A stretch of DNA of 64,000 nucleotides. Origin: Cladorhizidae sp. MBARI D1340-BT2 (lineage: Eukaryota > Porifera > Demospongiae > Poecilosclerida > Cladorhizidae). Positions 1 to 10,880 of this stretch are shown here, in pieces; the stretch's first letter is position 1; every line of letters starts with the position of its first letter. The notes beneath the pieces were generated by a model, which did no database searches, was not told the DNA's origin, and saw only the letters and a program-made list of their open reading frames with translations. The stretch lies in assembly GCA_028752905.1 (NCBI GenBank), contig JAQNBH010000015.1, positions 15,918,169 to 15,982,168 of the forward strand. The letters run 5' to 3'. Position numbers and translations under genes: made by a program.

Positions 1-290
1 TAGGACCAGGTCTATCACTAGGACTAAGTCTATCACTAGGACCAGGTCTATCACTAGGACTAGGTCTATCACTAGGACTAGGTCTATCACTAGGACTAGG
101 TCTATCACTAGGACTAGGTCTATCACTAGGACTAGGTCTATCACTAGGACCAGGTCTATCACTAGGACCAGGTCTATCACTAGGACTAGGTCTATCACTA
201 GGACCAGGTCTATCACTAGGACTAGGTCTATCACTAGGACTAGGTCTATCACTAGGACTAGGTCTATCACTAGGACTAGGTCTATCACTA
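1..290. repeat. 18-bp minisatellite, about 16 copies
   Basis: Tandem copies of TAGGACTAGGTCTATCAC run from the first base, with C/T and A/G substitutions in the middle of the unit (GGACCAGG, GGACTAAG, GGACTAGG). The array probably continues beyond the left edge. It ends directly against a copy of the dispersed hairpin repeat that starts TAGTCGAAGTGTCGAGAGAG. Confidence 0.97.
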
Positions 291-375
291 GTCGAAGTGT
301 CGAGAGAGTATACAATTTCAAGTTGATTATTGAGAAGGTCATTGTCAACTGAGAGTTCATTGAGAGTTTATGCTA
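290..375 (+). repeat. Dispersed hairpin repeat, partial copy
   Basis: The segment TAGTCGAAGTGTCGAGAGAG, followed by TTTCAAGTTGATTATTGAGA, matches the 3' half of a repeat seen again near 30.68, 31.70 (inverted), 47.39 and 53.85 kb (inverted). The 5' half of the hairpin seen in those copies is missing, and the 18-bp minisatellite stands in its place. Confidence 0.7.
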
Positions 376-1410
376 AAGAAGCTAACACGGGCTTACCCTG
401 GAAGCCACAGGTATTGTATGTGCACTTGTATTGATATCTGATAGAATAGTTACATGTATCTGAAATCTGAACATTGTACATACATAAGCCAACAATGTAT
501 TATAGCAACTGTGGGATACATTCTAATTTCACAGGGAGTCTTCCCAAGGAAACTCCATTAGAAGCCGACAGTGTAAGTTTTAGCTAAGATATGAGCATTA
601 TTTTGGGGTCTTTTTAGCTATCCGCCATTTTCAAACAGAGAAAGGGAGTGTAGCACTACACTTCATGATGTACTAGAAATATCTCTATCTAGTCATACAA
701 TATTGAGTGTACTGTAAAAATACTCCTAGACAAATTAAGAAGCACACACAGGTACCTAGATCAGCTGATCCATTTCCCTTTAGTCCCCTCCCCCCCCCCC
801 TCTGCTCCCAAACGCTCCAAAGAGGTATGAGTCACACAGTTGCAGTCAAAGTATATTTCCACTTCCATTCCTTATATGGTATGCCATCAACTCAACACAA
901 CAGGCATGAGAAGCATATCCAGTATAGTCTACACAACACTGATGTTCAGACTTGCATAGCAAGGATGCTTGAGCTGATCAGGACACAAACTCGACTGCAG
1001 TAGGAACAGAACCGACATTTCGATATGGGAAATACCACTCTTGAGGAGTAGACCAACGTCACCATAGCTACCAACTGTTCAACATGCATCCAAAAGAGCA
1101 ACAGAGATTTGATGCTCAAATGGTAGACTGGCACTTGACTGGAACACAGAGGATACTGAACTTGGAAGGATACTAGATGCCCTTGTGGACGAGACTGTCA
1201 GCATTGGCCCACATCTTTATGGACAAATGCTTATAGATTATATGCATGTGCGAACACTGTTGAAATGAAACACACAGCGAGACATTGTTCTAAACAGCCG
1301 TGCAACTTAGTTCAGTAGCAGAATGAAGGCAAACAGAAATATTGCAAGTACTGCGTGGCTATGAGATATATGTATGGTGGGGGTATATATACTAGCAGAA
1401 TTTTCAAACT
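376..1410. other. No gene recognised
   Basis: No convincing coding sequence is seen on either strand. Part of 500-680 (a GCCATTTT-containing stretch followed by AGGGAGTG) resembles sequence near 34.7-34.8 kb and is probably an old dispersed repeat. A C10 tract lies near 790. Confidence 0.5.
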
Positions 1411-1561
1411 TCACCACAGCCAGTTACCATGCCAACTCCCTATACACACACTACCACAACCAGTTCCCAAGCCAACTCCCTGCATACAACTACCACAGCC
1501 AGTAAAATGAATGCCAACTCCCTGCACACGCACACATGAAATACACACGATGAGGTGCTTG
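1411..1561 (-). CDS. Possible terminal cytoplasmic exon of the receptor gene
   Basis: A good acceptor (polypyrimidine run ending TTTCAG) lies 53 nt past the donor of the 16-nt exon 1615-1630. Read in phase 2 it continues SKHLIVCISCVRVQG and then a Cys/Gly-rich stretch ending GSWHGNWLW and a stop. The intron size and phase fit the two upstream exons. However, the second half is built from a 40-bp-like DNA repeat containing AGTTGGC and CTGGCTGTGG, so it could equally be low-complexity intron. If real, the receptor would have a short tail with no kinase or other signalling domain. An internal splice to exons beyond the left edge is also possible. Confidence 0.3.
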
Positions 1562-1614
1562 CTGAAATTAAAAAAAATGGCAAAGAATAATGACATGTTT
1601 TAACTTTAACTTAC

Positions 1615-1630
1615 CTAAAACATTTCTTGC
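1615..1630 (-). CDS. Probable 16-nt juxtamembrane exon
   Basis: The exon sits between a pyrimidine-rich acceptor (TTTTCTAG) and a strong donor (GTAAGT), 64 nt downstream of the transmembrane exon. It begins with the two bases needed to complete the codon left open by that exon, and then reads Lys-Lys-Cys-Phe and ends in phase 2. A basic Cys-containing stretch is what is expected just inside a single-pass membrane helix (stop-transfer). The phase match, the 64-nt intron and the splice signals support it. It is too short to prove by coding content. Confidence 0.45.
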
Positions 1631-1694
1631 CTAGAAAATTGAATATAGCAACAGATAAATAAAAAATCATATATCATATTAATGCACAGCCTAC

Positions 1695-1817
1695 CTGCAC
1701 ATTTGTTGTACACAATTAGTAGTACGGTAATGATGACGATAACCAAAATTAAAAGCAAACATCCACCCACAATGCCAGCAATCACACCAGTACTAAGAGC
1801 AGTCGATGTAGCAGGAC
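1695..1817 (-). CDS. Transmembrane exon of a modular receptor
   Basis: This 123-nt exon lies between acceptor TTCCTCTGTAG and donor GTAGGC and is phase 1 at both ends (2+40x3+1). It encodes a short Ser/Thr/Pro-containing stalk, then a hydrophobic helix beginning GVIAGIVGGCLLLILV and continuing with Ile, Val and Leu, then YNKCA. The GxxxG-like Gly pattern followed by about 22 apolar residues and a Lys is typical of a single-pass type I membrane helix. It lies downstream, in transcript order, of the Sushi, FN3 and Ig exons and shares their phase and strand. The inference is that these extracellular modules are membrane-anchored. Exons between it and the Sushi exons cannot be excluded in the 4.4-kb gap. 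Confidence 0.82.
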
Positions 1818-2149
1818 CTACAGAGGAAGAGAAAACAATAAATTAATTGTCCCAAGTATTGTTTATATATTAAACACATGACAGCACAGAGGGGCCTCCG
1901 CTAGGACAGGTCCAGACTTCCAAATGTGTTATTCAAAACAAACAACCATATTGGGTTGAATTTAAATGGTGGATCATACAGCACATACACAATATTGGTG
2001 GATATGATTTGAAATGTGGTAAAGGTTCATCCAACTGGTTGTGGTCCACATGGGGACAGTCTAGTGTTTTCTTTCTTGTCAACCCAAAATAGTAGAACTT
2101 TTTGGTCTTGTTTTTGCTTTGTGTTGCCGTATGTTGTAGTTGAGCAGTG

Positions 2150-2425
2150 CAGGTTTATACCTAGTGTGAGGTTCAGGGTGCACGGGCATACCAAGTGTGA
2201 AGTTCAGGGTGCAGGAGTATAGCAAGTGTGAGGTTCAGGGTGCAGGAGCATACCAAGTGTATAGTTCAGGGTGCAGGAGCATACCAAGTGTGAGGTTCAG
2301 GGTGCAGGAGTATAGCAAGTGTGAGGTTCAGGGTGAGGCATATGCAGGTTCAAGGTACAGGAGCATACCAAATATGAGGTTCAGGGTGCAGCAGTATAGC
2401 AAGTGTGAGGCTCAGTGTCTTGGGA
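2150..2425. repeat. 31-bp minisatellite, about 8 copies
   Basis: The unit contains GTGTGAGGTTCAGGGTGCAG followed by GAGCATACCAA, with variants (TATAGCAA for CATACCAA). One copy is disrupted near 2335-2360. It lies in the intron between the Sushi and transmembrane exons. Confidence 0.93.
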
Positions 2426-2494
2426 GCTTTTAAAAACTAATTTATTGTTGTTGTACACAAGATATAACTGCACGTGCCATGTCTGGTTGCTATT

Positions 2495-2690
2495 GTTGAC
2501 TCTACCTATGTGCACCACATTATCCAGTACACAAGCTGCTAATGTTGACTCTACCTATGTGCACCACATTATCCAGTACACAAGCGGCTAATGTTGACTC
2601 TACCTATGTGCACCACATTATCCAGTACACAAGCGGCTAATGTTGACTCTACCGTACACAAGCTGCTAATGTTGACTATACCCATGTAGG
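2495..2690. repeat. 49-bp minisatellite, about 4 copies
   Basis: The unit starts GTTGACTCTACCTATGTGCA and ends ACACAAGCGGCTAAT. The first three copies are nearly identical and the last is shortened. The remainder up to about 3110 holds no recognisable gene. Confidence 0.93.
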
Positions 2691-3114
2691 GTCAGCTATA
2701 ACTTTGAGATAAGTTATGCATCACTACAAAGTAATTAGTTCCCCCTATTGGGGATAGGTAGAGATTTGCAAATTTGCTTATCAAATTCCCCTAGTTGGGA
2801 GTGACTCCTGCCATCAGGGTCAAAGGGACTAATGAGCGTAAGACCAAAATTGTTGACAAAAAATAAATAATGCAGAGCAAATTCTTGCATGCAATTAAGG
2901 AAGAGGAGACAGACATGAATATGATTAATATACATCAAGTAAGAGAAGACAGACATGAATGTAATTAATACATCCAGGAGTATATAATATCATCTTTCTC
3001 AAATCCGAAGGGATTCAGAGTAGTAAGAAAATGCCTGTGTTGTTTCAACAGGTTTCATCCAAATTGGAGGAGGGTGACTATAAGGGTTCAGAAGCTCACA
3101 AGTCTCTATAGCAG

Positions 3115-3495
3115 AATGTAATGAGGACACCCTGGCTATCATGCAATGATGACACCCTGGCTATCATGTAATGAGGACACCCCGGCTATCATGCAATGAT
3201 GATACCCTGGATATCATTTAATGATGACACCCTGGCTATCATGCAATGATGGCACCCTGACTATCATGTATAATGATGACACCCTGGCTATCAGGTAATG
3301 AGGATACCCTGCAATGATGACACCCTGGATATCATTTAATGATGACACCCTGGCTATCATGTAATCAGGACACCCTGGCTATCATATAATGAGAACACCC
3401 TGGTTATCATGTAATTAGGACACCCTGGCTATCATGCAATGAGGACACCACGGCTATCATGTATAATGACGACACCCTGGCTATCATGTGATGAT
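3115..3495. repeat. 25-bp minisatellite, about 15 copies
   Basis: The unit is ACACCCTGGCTATCATG plus a short ATGA-rich spacer. Copies vary by substitution and by loss of the TATCATG part. Confidence 0.93.
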
Positions 3496-4089
3496 GACAT
3501 GATGACAGAACTTCGCATGTCATATTTGGATGTCATCACGATAGGAGGTTATTGGGAGGATGCATGGCTTTCGGAGAGGGGAGCTTCTAGCCCGGGATGT
3601 AGGTCTTTCTGTGATCACCTGAGTCCATGATGCAGAGATCAGCTGACAACTCGAAGCAGTGATGGTAAAGTGCAAGGTAAAGAGGCAGGGTTCCAGTGGG
3701 TCAGCCTGCTGCACATCTTCCTAAGGTTGGAGCATCTCATCACCACAGAACAGAGAAGATGGAATAGAAGAAGCAGAGTGAGTGGACATGGAGAAACATG
3801 GCAGACTAAAACTTATCCACATTCCACCATCTTGTCTCGGAGCAGGAAATTAAAAGTCTAGCTTAAATTAAGAACAGCAGTTGAGCTGAAGATATTGCCA
3901 GGTGGCACGCAGAGATACTTCTGCACTTTCCCTGGACCACATTCCAGCTGATGAGGAGCTAACAAATAGTAATGCCACACTGCCTCCAGCCATGCAACAT
4001 TAGCAACCACACGAGGGGTGCACTGCAATATGTCTGACCACACCCATCCTTATCCAATGCAATTAGGGTAACACTAATGAAGATGGGAC

Positions 4090-4900
4090 ATGTTTGTTGT
4101 GGTTGTGTGGGTAAGTGTGTGAGCAAGAGTGCATGAATGAGTGTGTATGAATGTGTGTGACCATTGTATATGTGTGAGTGTGTGTGTGATCGTGCACATG
4201 TGTGTATGGATGGGTGCATGTGTGTGCGTGAGAGTGAGCATGCTTGTGAGTGTGTGTGTGAGTGTGTGTGTGGCTACGTAGGTGACTGTGTGCATGGTGT
4301 GTATGTGTGAGCATGTCTGTGTGTATATGTGTGTGAGCATGTGCATGTACAGTATGTGTGCTGGGGACATGAGTGCATGTGGTCATGTGTATATGTGTGT
4401 GTGTGAATGGGTGTGTGTGAATGGGTGTGTGTGACTGTGCTCATATGTGTGTGACTGTGCCCAGTGTGTGAGTATGTATGTGGCCAATGGCATGTGTGTT
4501 ACGACCATGTGTATGTGTATTTATGAACATGTGCATGTGTGTGAGTGTGTGACCTTGCATATGTGTGTGCATGTGAGTGTGTGTGGGCATGCGAACATGT
4601 ATGTGTGACCATATACATAGATGTGTGTGAGTGACTCTGTGAATATATATGTGAGAGTGTGTGTGTGACTATGCCCATGTGTATCTATGTGTGTGACTGT
4701 GTGCATGTGAGTATGTGTGAGAGTGTGTGTGTGATTATGTGTGAGTATGTGTGTATGCATGTGTGTGAGTAGCATGTGAGTGTGTGCAAGTGTGCATGTA
4801 TGTATGTGAGTGTATGTGTGACCACTGCACATGTGCATATATGTGAGTGAGGATGTGTGAGTGAGGATGTGTGAGTGAAGATGTGTGTGTTGTGTGGGTA
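4090..4900. repeat. GT-rich low-complexity tract
   Basis: About 800 bp of impure (GTGT)n and (GTGA)n with interspersed CATG and ATAT. The long His/Thr-rich reading frames on the minus strand here are products of the dinucleotide bias and not genes. Confidence 0.95.
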
Positions 4901-4904
4901 TGTG

Positions 4905-6281
4905 CATGTTAGTATAAAATGGTGGCTTATTTCAAATATGTTGGATATCTCTATGGGCACATCTTCTGAGGTGCAACATCGAGTGTTATGTAAACAAAAG
5001 GCTTGTCTGTGGTTTGTCAAACCACTTTGCAACGTTGAGCAGCAAGAAATAAGCAGCCAGCACACTCTGTGTTAATTATGGCCGCCAATTAATTGGCAAT
5101 GCAGAACAGCTCATACAGAGTACTAAACGAACCAAATGACATTTGTAAGGGGGGTTGGGGGGATGGGGGGGTGCAGTTTTTTTTAGTGACTTCAATGTCG
5201 TTGGTTGTATAATAAGCCAACAACTTGACACATTTAGTACATAAAGGAGGTGCCAGTTTCATGTGCTGTGATGAGCATGCATGTGTGCATTTAAACCAGT
5301 TCACAAGTACTCCCTTCCCACTTCTCTATATTTGCCTGGATCCGGTCTGTTTAGTTTCTTGTGCAGCCAGTGTAGTGCAATAGCCCACAGGGTCAGCCAA
5401 TCCATTGAGGAAGTGACCAGAATCATCCCCTTCAACTGACCCATAATTGCTTCCTATACTCCAGGCATATGGTGCCCTCCATGTGGTGACCATCAACACA
5501 AGTGTTGTCAAACTTAGCTAGAGAAACAGTCGTAGAATGCCTACAAACATGAGGACACTTGAGGAAACCTTCCACACTCACCACAAATCTGTTTAGTGGG
5601 CTTTACAGTAAATAGTTAAGCAGGAAAGCTTTACTGCATGAGGACATCACCTGAGCCCTGTAATATAAGCATAACCTAAGTACATCCAATCCTAGTTTAT
5701 TTGCAACAACCCAAATTTGAATTAATGCATGTTGGTCACATCCATGCTGCAATCTTATCAATAACTCACTGGAAAAAGATGATGAGCTATAAAGGCAAGA
5801 AGGCTTATGCTGCAGAAGAGGGAGATAAGAGAATGGCAGCATTGATGGAGGAGGATGCTCCACAAACTCCACAAGAAGAAAAAGGAAGCAGTGAAAACCT
5901 CTGCTGGTACCCACAAGGTATAAAAGTAGTTATAGCATAAGCTAGTTCAGATCTAGTGTTCGTAACACTAAAAGCGTTTAATGTTAGTAACAATTTACAC
6001 TCTAATTTTATTCTACTCGTACTTGTAGCCATGATGAAGCAAAGTTATATTAATTGCATCTCCGATAGTTATTTTAATGTCCTTGTTGTTGTTATTAACT
6101 TTGAACCTCTCAAGACAAATTCGACCTGATTTGCATCAAGGTGCATCAGAATAGATGAAAGCAATGTGCCATAGTGATGCAATTAGCATGGACACATCAG
6201 TGATGCACATTAGTTTAAAGCGCCCTTGACTGTGTGTGCTGACTTTATGTTATGTGAACAGTCTTAAAAGCAACTGCATAC
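4905..6281. other. Intronic stretch, no exon recognised
   Basis: This lies inside the Sushi to transmembrane intron. A plus-strand run at 5701-5940 and a minus-strand run at 5326-5511 are open but have no recognised homology and poor splice context. A poly-T/G-rich patch is at 5148-5185. Confidence 0.5.
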
Positions 6282-6494
6282 CTTGAGGTGGTGTTGCTTC
6301 AGTCACACTGGAGCAGTTCAGCAGTTGTGGGTCAGGACTCCAACTTCCTTCCATAGAGCATGTAGCAGTCATTACATCTGCAGGTCTCAAGCCAGGCAGA
6401 CACTGAAAGTTCACCACATCTCCTTCCACATATGTATGCCCTTCATTAGCTTGCACTGACCCATTCAGAGGAGAAGGCGGGGCACTGCACACAA
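6282..6494 (-). CDS. Sushi/CCP domain exon
   Basis: This 213-nt exon is phase 1 at both ends (2+70x3+1) and encodes one complete Sushi (complement control protein) module. It reads VCSAPPSPLNGSV, then VNFQCLPG, TATCSMEGSW and LLNCS. The four Cys would pair 1-3 and 2-4, with the conserved Trp between Cys3 and Cys4 and the N-G-S turn after Cys1. A Ser/Thr/Pro linker (VTEATPPQ) follows, with donor GTATGC. The acceptor is unusual: TTATTAG occurs twice, 17 bp apart, and only the downstream copy (exon start 6494) leaves the frame open. Sushi modules act in extracellular protein-protein recognition. The exon lies 258 nt downstream of a second Sushi exon. Confidence 0.85.
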
Positions 6495-6530
6495 CTAATA
6501 AATGCACACAACTAATAAATATTAAAATAT
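6495..6530 (-). promoter_or_regulatory. Tandemly duplicated 3' splice site
   Basis: On the minus strand TTGTGTGCATTTATTAG is repeated with a 17-bp period, giving two candidate AG acceptors with exon starts at 6511 and 6494. Use of the upstream one in phase 1 hits an in-frame TAG after five codons. Only the downstream one encodes the Sushi domain. Confidence 0.7.
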
Positions 6531-6752
6531 GTATGATGACGTTCAACATAAACTTTCTCACTTGACAAGTTATGATTAGATGTTCTAGCCTTCTTCAAGA
6601 ATAATGTGATGAAGGCTAGATCATCAGCCCAAACATCCAGTGAGTATATATAAGTTGCTTATTCAGAAAGTCAATGCACATACACTACGTCTACTGACAT
6701 TATGTTGAGAACAATATACATGTAGGCAATATAAAGTCAAGATTCAACCTAC

Positions 6753-6938
6753 TTGAACAATCTAAAGCTGGGTCAGGCATCCATACTCCAACACTGTCCA
6801 CTTGTGTGCACGTAGATGTGTGGTTAGTTTGGGGCCAGTACCTATCTGAACAGCTGTATGTAATAGTAGCTCCTGCAGTAGTGTCAATGAAGGGCCACAC
6901 TCTCACATTAGCAGCCACATTCGGAGTGAAGCAGTTCA
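6753..6938 (-). CDS. Sushi/CCP-like domain exon
   Basis: This 186-nt exon is phase 1 at both ends (2+61x3+1), with acceptor TTCTATTATAG and donor GTAGGT. It encodes a short Sushi-like module: NCFTPNVAANVRV, ATITYSCSDRYW, STCTQVDSVGVW and DPALDCS. The four Cys and the Trp between Cys3 and Cys4 are in place, and the ITYSC strand is typical of the fold. It is about 8 residues shorter than the neighbouring Sushi exon and lacks the usual Pro/Gly after Cys1, so it is a divergent member. It is the 5' neighbour of the exon at 6282-6494 and both belong to one extracellular region. Confidence 0.82.
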
Positions 6939-7142
6939 CTATAATAGAATTAAGTATAGCATAGGAGAGGCTACAATGCTATGTGCATGTACAGCAATAG
7001 AACATGATTTAATTCACACAATGAGCATAGAACAATATTCATGCCTCACACACCCAAGGCAATTTTCTCTTATATGAACAAGGTAAAAGTCTTTCTGACA
7101 GTAATTTCCGTACATTTTATTATAGGTTTCACCATTACCATG

Positions 7143-10115
7143 CTGGGGTAGCCACATCACAAAGGTAGCCATGTGACTACTTGTAAAAGGTAACCACATG
7201 ACTACTTGTAAAGGTAGTCACATGACTACTTGTAAAGGTAGCCACATGACTACTTGTAAAGGTAGCCACATGACTGCTTGTAAAGGTAGACACATGACTG
7301 CTTGTAAAGGTAGCCACATGACTACTTGTAAAGATGACACATGACGGCTTGTAAAGGTAGCCACATGACTACTTGTAAAGGTAGCCACATGACTACTTGT
7401 AAAGATGACACATGACTGCTTGTAAAGGTAGCCACATGACTGCTTGTAAAGGTAGCCACATGACTACTTGTAAAGGTAGCCACATGACTACTTGTAAATG
7501 TAGCCACATGAGTACTTGTAAAGGTAGCCACATGACTACTTCTCAAGGTAGCCACATTATTACTTGTAAAGGTTGCCACATGAATACTTGTAAAGGTACA
7601 TGACTACTTGTAAAGGTAGCAACATGAGTGCTTGTAAAGGTTGCCACATGACTACTTGTAAAGGTACATGACTACTTATAAAGGTAGCCACATGACTTCT
7701 TGTAAAGGTAGCCACATGACTGCTTGTAAAGATAGCCACATGAGTGCTTGTAAAGGTTGCCACATGACTACTTGTAAAGATACATGACTACTTGTAAAGG
7801 TAGCAACATGACTGCTTGTAAATGTTGCCACATGAGTACTTGTAAAGGTAGCCACATGAGTGCTTGTAAAGGTTGCCACATGACTACTTGTAAAGGTACA
7901 TGATTACTTGTAATGGTAGCAACATGACTACTTGTAAAGGTAGCCACATGACTGCTTGTCAAAGTAGCCACTTGACAGCTTGTAAAGTTTGCCGCATGAG
8001 TACTTGTAAAGGTAGCCATGTAAAGGTAGCCACATGACTACTTGTAAAGGTAGCCACATGATTACTTGTAAAGGTAGCCACATGATTACTTGTAAAGGTA
8101 GCCGCATGAGTACTTGTAAAGGTAGCCACATGACTACTTGTAAAGGTAGCAACATGACTACTTGTAAAGGTAGCCACATGACTACTTGTAAAGGTAGCCA
8201 CATGACTACTTGTAAAGGTAGCCACGTGACTACTTGTATAGGTAGCCACACGATTACTTGTAAAGATAGACACATGACTACTTGTAAAGGTAGACACATG
8301 ACTACTTGTAAAGGTAGCCGCATGAGTACTTGTAAAGGTAGCCACATGACTACTTGTAAAGGTAGACACATGACTACTTGTAAAGGTAGCCACATGACTA
8401 CTTGTAAAGGTAGCCACGTGACTACTTGTAAAGGTAGCCACACGATTACTTGTAAAGATAGACACATGACTACTTGTAAATGTAGCCACATGACTGCTTG
8501 TAAAGCTTGCCACATGAGCACTTGTAAAGGTAGCCACATGACTGCTTGTAAAGATAGCCACATAATTACTTGTAAAGGTAGCCACATGACTACTTGTAAA
8601 GGTAGCCACATGACTACTTCTAAAGGTAGCCACATGACTGCTTCTAAAGGTAGCCACATGACTACTTGTAAAGGTAGCCACACGATTACTTGTAAAGATA
8701 GCCACATAATTACTTGTAAAGGTAGCCACATGACCACTTGTAAAGGTAGCCACATGACTACTTGTAAAGGTAGCCACATGACTACTTGTAAAGGTAGCCA
8801 CATGACTACTTCTAAAGGTAGCCACATGACTACTTGTAAAGGTAGCACATGACTGCTTTTAAAGGTTGCCACATGACTACTTGTAAAGGTACATGACTAC
8901 TTGTAAAGGTAGCCACATAACTACTTGTAAAGGTACATGACAACTTGTAAAGGTAGCACATGCCTACTTGTAAAGGTAGCACATGCCTACTTGTAAAGGT
9001 AGCCACATGAGTCACTGCTTGTAAAGGTAGAAACATTACTGCTTGTAAAGTTTGCCACAGAATTACTTGTAAAGGTAGCCATATGACTACTTGTAAAGGT
9101 AGCACATGCCTACTTGTAAAGGAAGCACATGCCTACTTGTAAAGGTAGCACATGCCTACTTGTAAAGGTAGCCACATGACTACTTGTAAAGGTAGCCACA
9201 TGATTGCTTGTAAAGGTTGCCACTGACTACTTGTAAAGGTTGCCACATGACTGCTTGTAAAAGTAGCCACTTGACTGCTTGTAAAGTTTGCCACATGAGT
9301 ACTTGTAAAGGTAGCCACATGACTACTTGTAAAGGTAGCAACATGACGACTTGTAAAGGTAGCCACATGACTGCTTGTAAAGGTTGCCACATGCGTACTT
9401 GTAAAGGTAGCCACATGAAACTTGTAAAGATAGCCACATAATTACTTGTAAAGGTAGCCACATGACTACATGTACTTGTAAAGATAGCCACATGACTACT
9501 TCTAAAGGTATCCACATGACTACTTGTAAAGGTAGCCACTTGTAAAAGTAGCCACATGACTAATTGTAAAGGTTGCCACATGACTACTTGTAAAAGTAGT
9601 CACTTGACTACTTGTAAAGATAGTCACATGATTACTTATAAAGGAAGCACATGACTACTTATAAAGGTAGACACATGACCACTTGTAAAGGTGGCCACAT
9701 GACTTCTGTAAAGGTAGCCACATGACTACTTGTAAAATTAGTCACATGACTTCTGTTAAGGTAGCCACATGAATACTTGTAAAATTAGTCACATGAATAC
9801 TTGTAAAGGTAGTCACATGATTACTTGTAAAGGTAGCCGCATGCCTACTTGTAAAGGTTGCCACATGACTACTTATAAAGGTAGCACGTGATTACTTGTA
9901 AAAGTAGCCACTTGACTACTTGTAACGAGTCATATGACTACTTATAACACATGACTTCTTTAAAGGTAGCCACATGACTACTTGTAAAATTAGTCACATG
10001 ACTACTTGTAAAGGTAGCCACATGACAACTTGTTAAGGTAGCCACATGAATATTTGTAAAGGTGGCCACATGACTTCTTGTAAAGATAGCCACATGACTA
10101 CTTGTAAAGGTATAG
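7143..10115. repeat. 24-bp minisatellite, about 3 kb and over 110 copies
   Basis: The consensus core is GCCACATGACTACTTG, flanked by GGTA and TAAA. The array fills the intron between the FN3 and Sushi exons. Variants (ATGACTGC, ATGAGTAC, GTAGACAC) recur in higher-order blocks; for example 8250-8330 and 8430-8500 share the same variant order. Some units have lost 2-4 bp. The unit is an imperfect dyad around CACATG. Because 24 is a multiple of three, three of the six frames stay open for up to 314 codons, giving octapeptide repeats such as GSHMTTCK. I treat these as artefacts of the repeat, not as genes. Confidence 0.98.
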
Positions 10116-10204
10116 CCACATGGATCCAGATTTACCAAAGTGCAAACAGAAACACACACACACTCCATTGATCCAAGTAACATAGGCACTCCATTTACTT
10201 CCAC

Positions 10205-10880
10205 TTGGTAAGAAGTGGTACAGGCCAGTTAGCTTTTCTGCATGTGATCACTTGTTGCAGAATCAATGATGGTTGTCTAGGCCCTGATGGAGAAAGGACT
10301 GGCTTCAAACCTTCACTGACACCTCTGGGACAACATGTGTTTGTAGCACACATCATTTGTAAACTATCTTATTCACACCAGAAATATATATCCAGCATGT
10401 ATGCAGCCAACATGCCTCGGGGTCCACTTGTTGGGACTCTCTCAACTTCTTCCACTCATCCTTACACCTCTTCTCCTCTTGTCACATTGCATACTGAGGA
10501 CTCCACACTCACATGTATGTAACACATTTTGCCCAAAGACTTCAGTTCTGGGCCCACTCATGCCAGTCTTCAGAAAGACCTCTTTCTCTCACCACAAAGT
10601 CATTCCAGCGATACTTTTGCCCACCTGCTGCTTGGCTGCTTCACATAGAGGCACAAACTACATTTGGTTTGGTAAGCGGCAGAATTCCACCCAAGACTAA
10701 GAAGATTGCAATGGTAGAGTACTGAAAAGAGCCTCTGCTGCTTAGCCATCCTCCATATAATAATGTTGCAGTTAATCTCATAGTGGACAAACCAATAAGG
10801 CATCACATCACGAAAATGTAATGTGACAGATCTAGTGAGATTCATGAAGTACCAAACTTGCCAGGTTATGGTACTGCCAA
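10205..10880. other. Stretch without recognised gene
   Basis: Several overlapping open frames on both strands have no recognisable domain. It may be the distal part of the antisense LINE that follows, but no motif supports that. Confidence 0.4.

Noticed and set aside
4063..5065. His/Thr-rich minus-strand frames of 98-128 codons
   Set aside because: They lie in GT-rich low-complexity DNA and are composition artefacts.
5326..5511. Minus-strand frame in the receptor intron starting after TTTCTCTAG
   Set aside because: The phase-1 reading hits a stop without a donor; the longer frame has no recognisable domain.
5701..5940. Plus-strand open frame with KKMMSYKGKKAYAAEEGDK and a possible donor after CWYPQ
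   Set aside because: It is on the opposite strand to the receptor gene, has no acceptor, homologue or partner exon, and overlaps an open frame on the other strand.
7322..9581. Long open frames (up to 314 codons) on both strands across the 24-bp array
   Set aside because: They follow from a stop-free unit of exactly 8 codons, occur in three of the six frames alike, and have no start context or domain.
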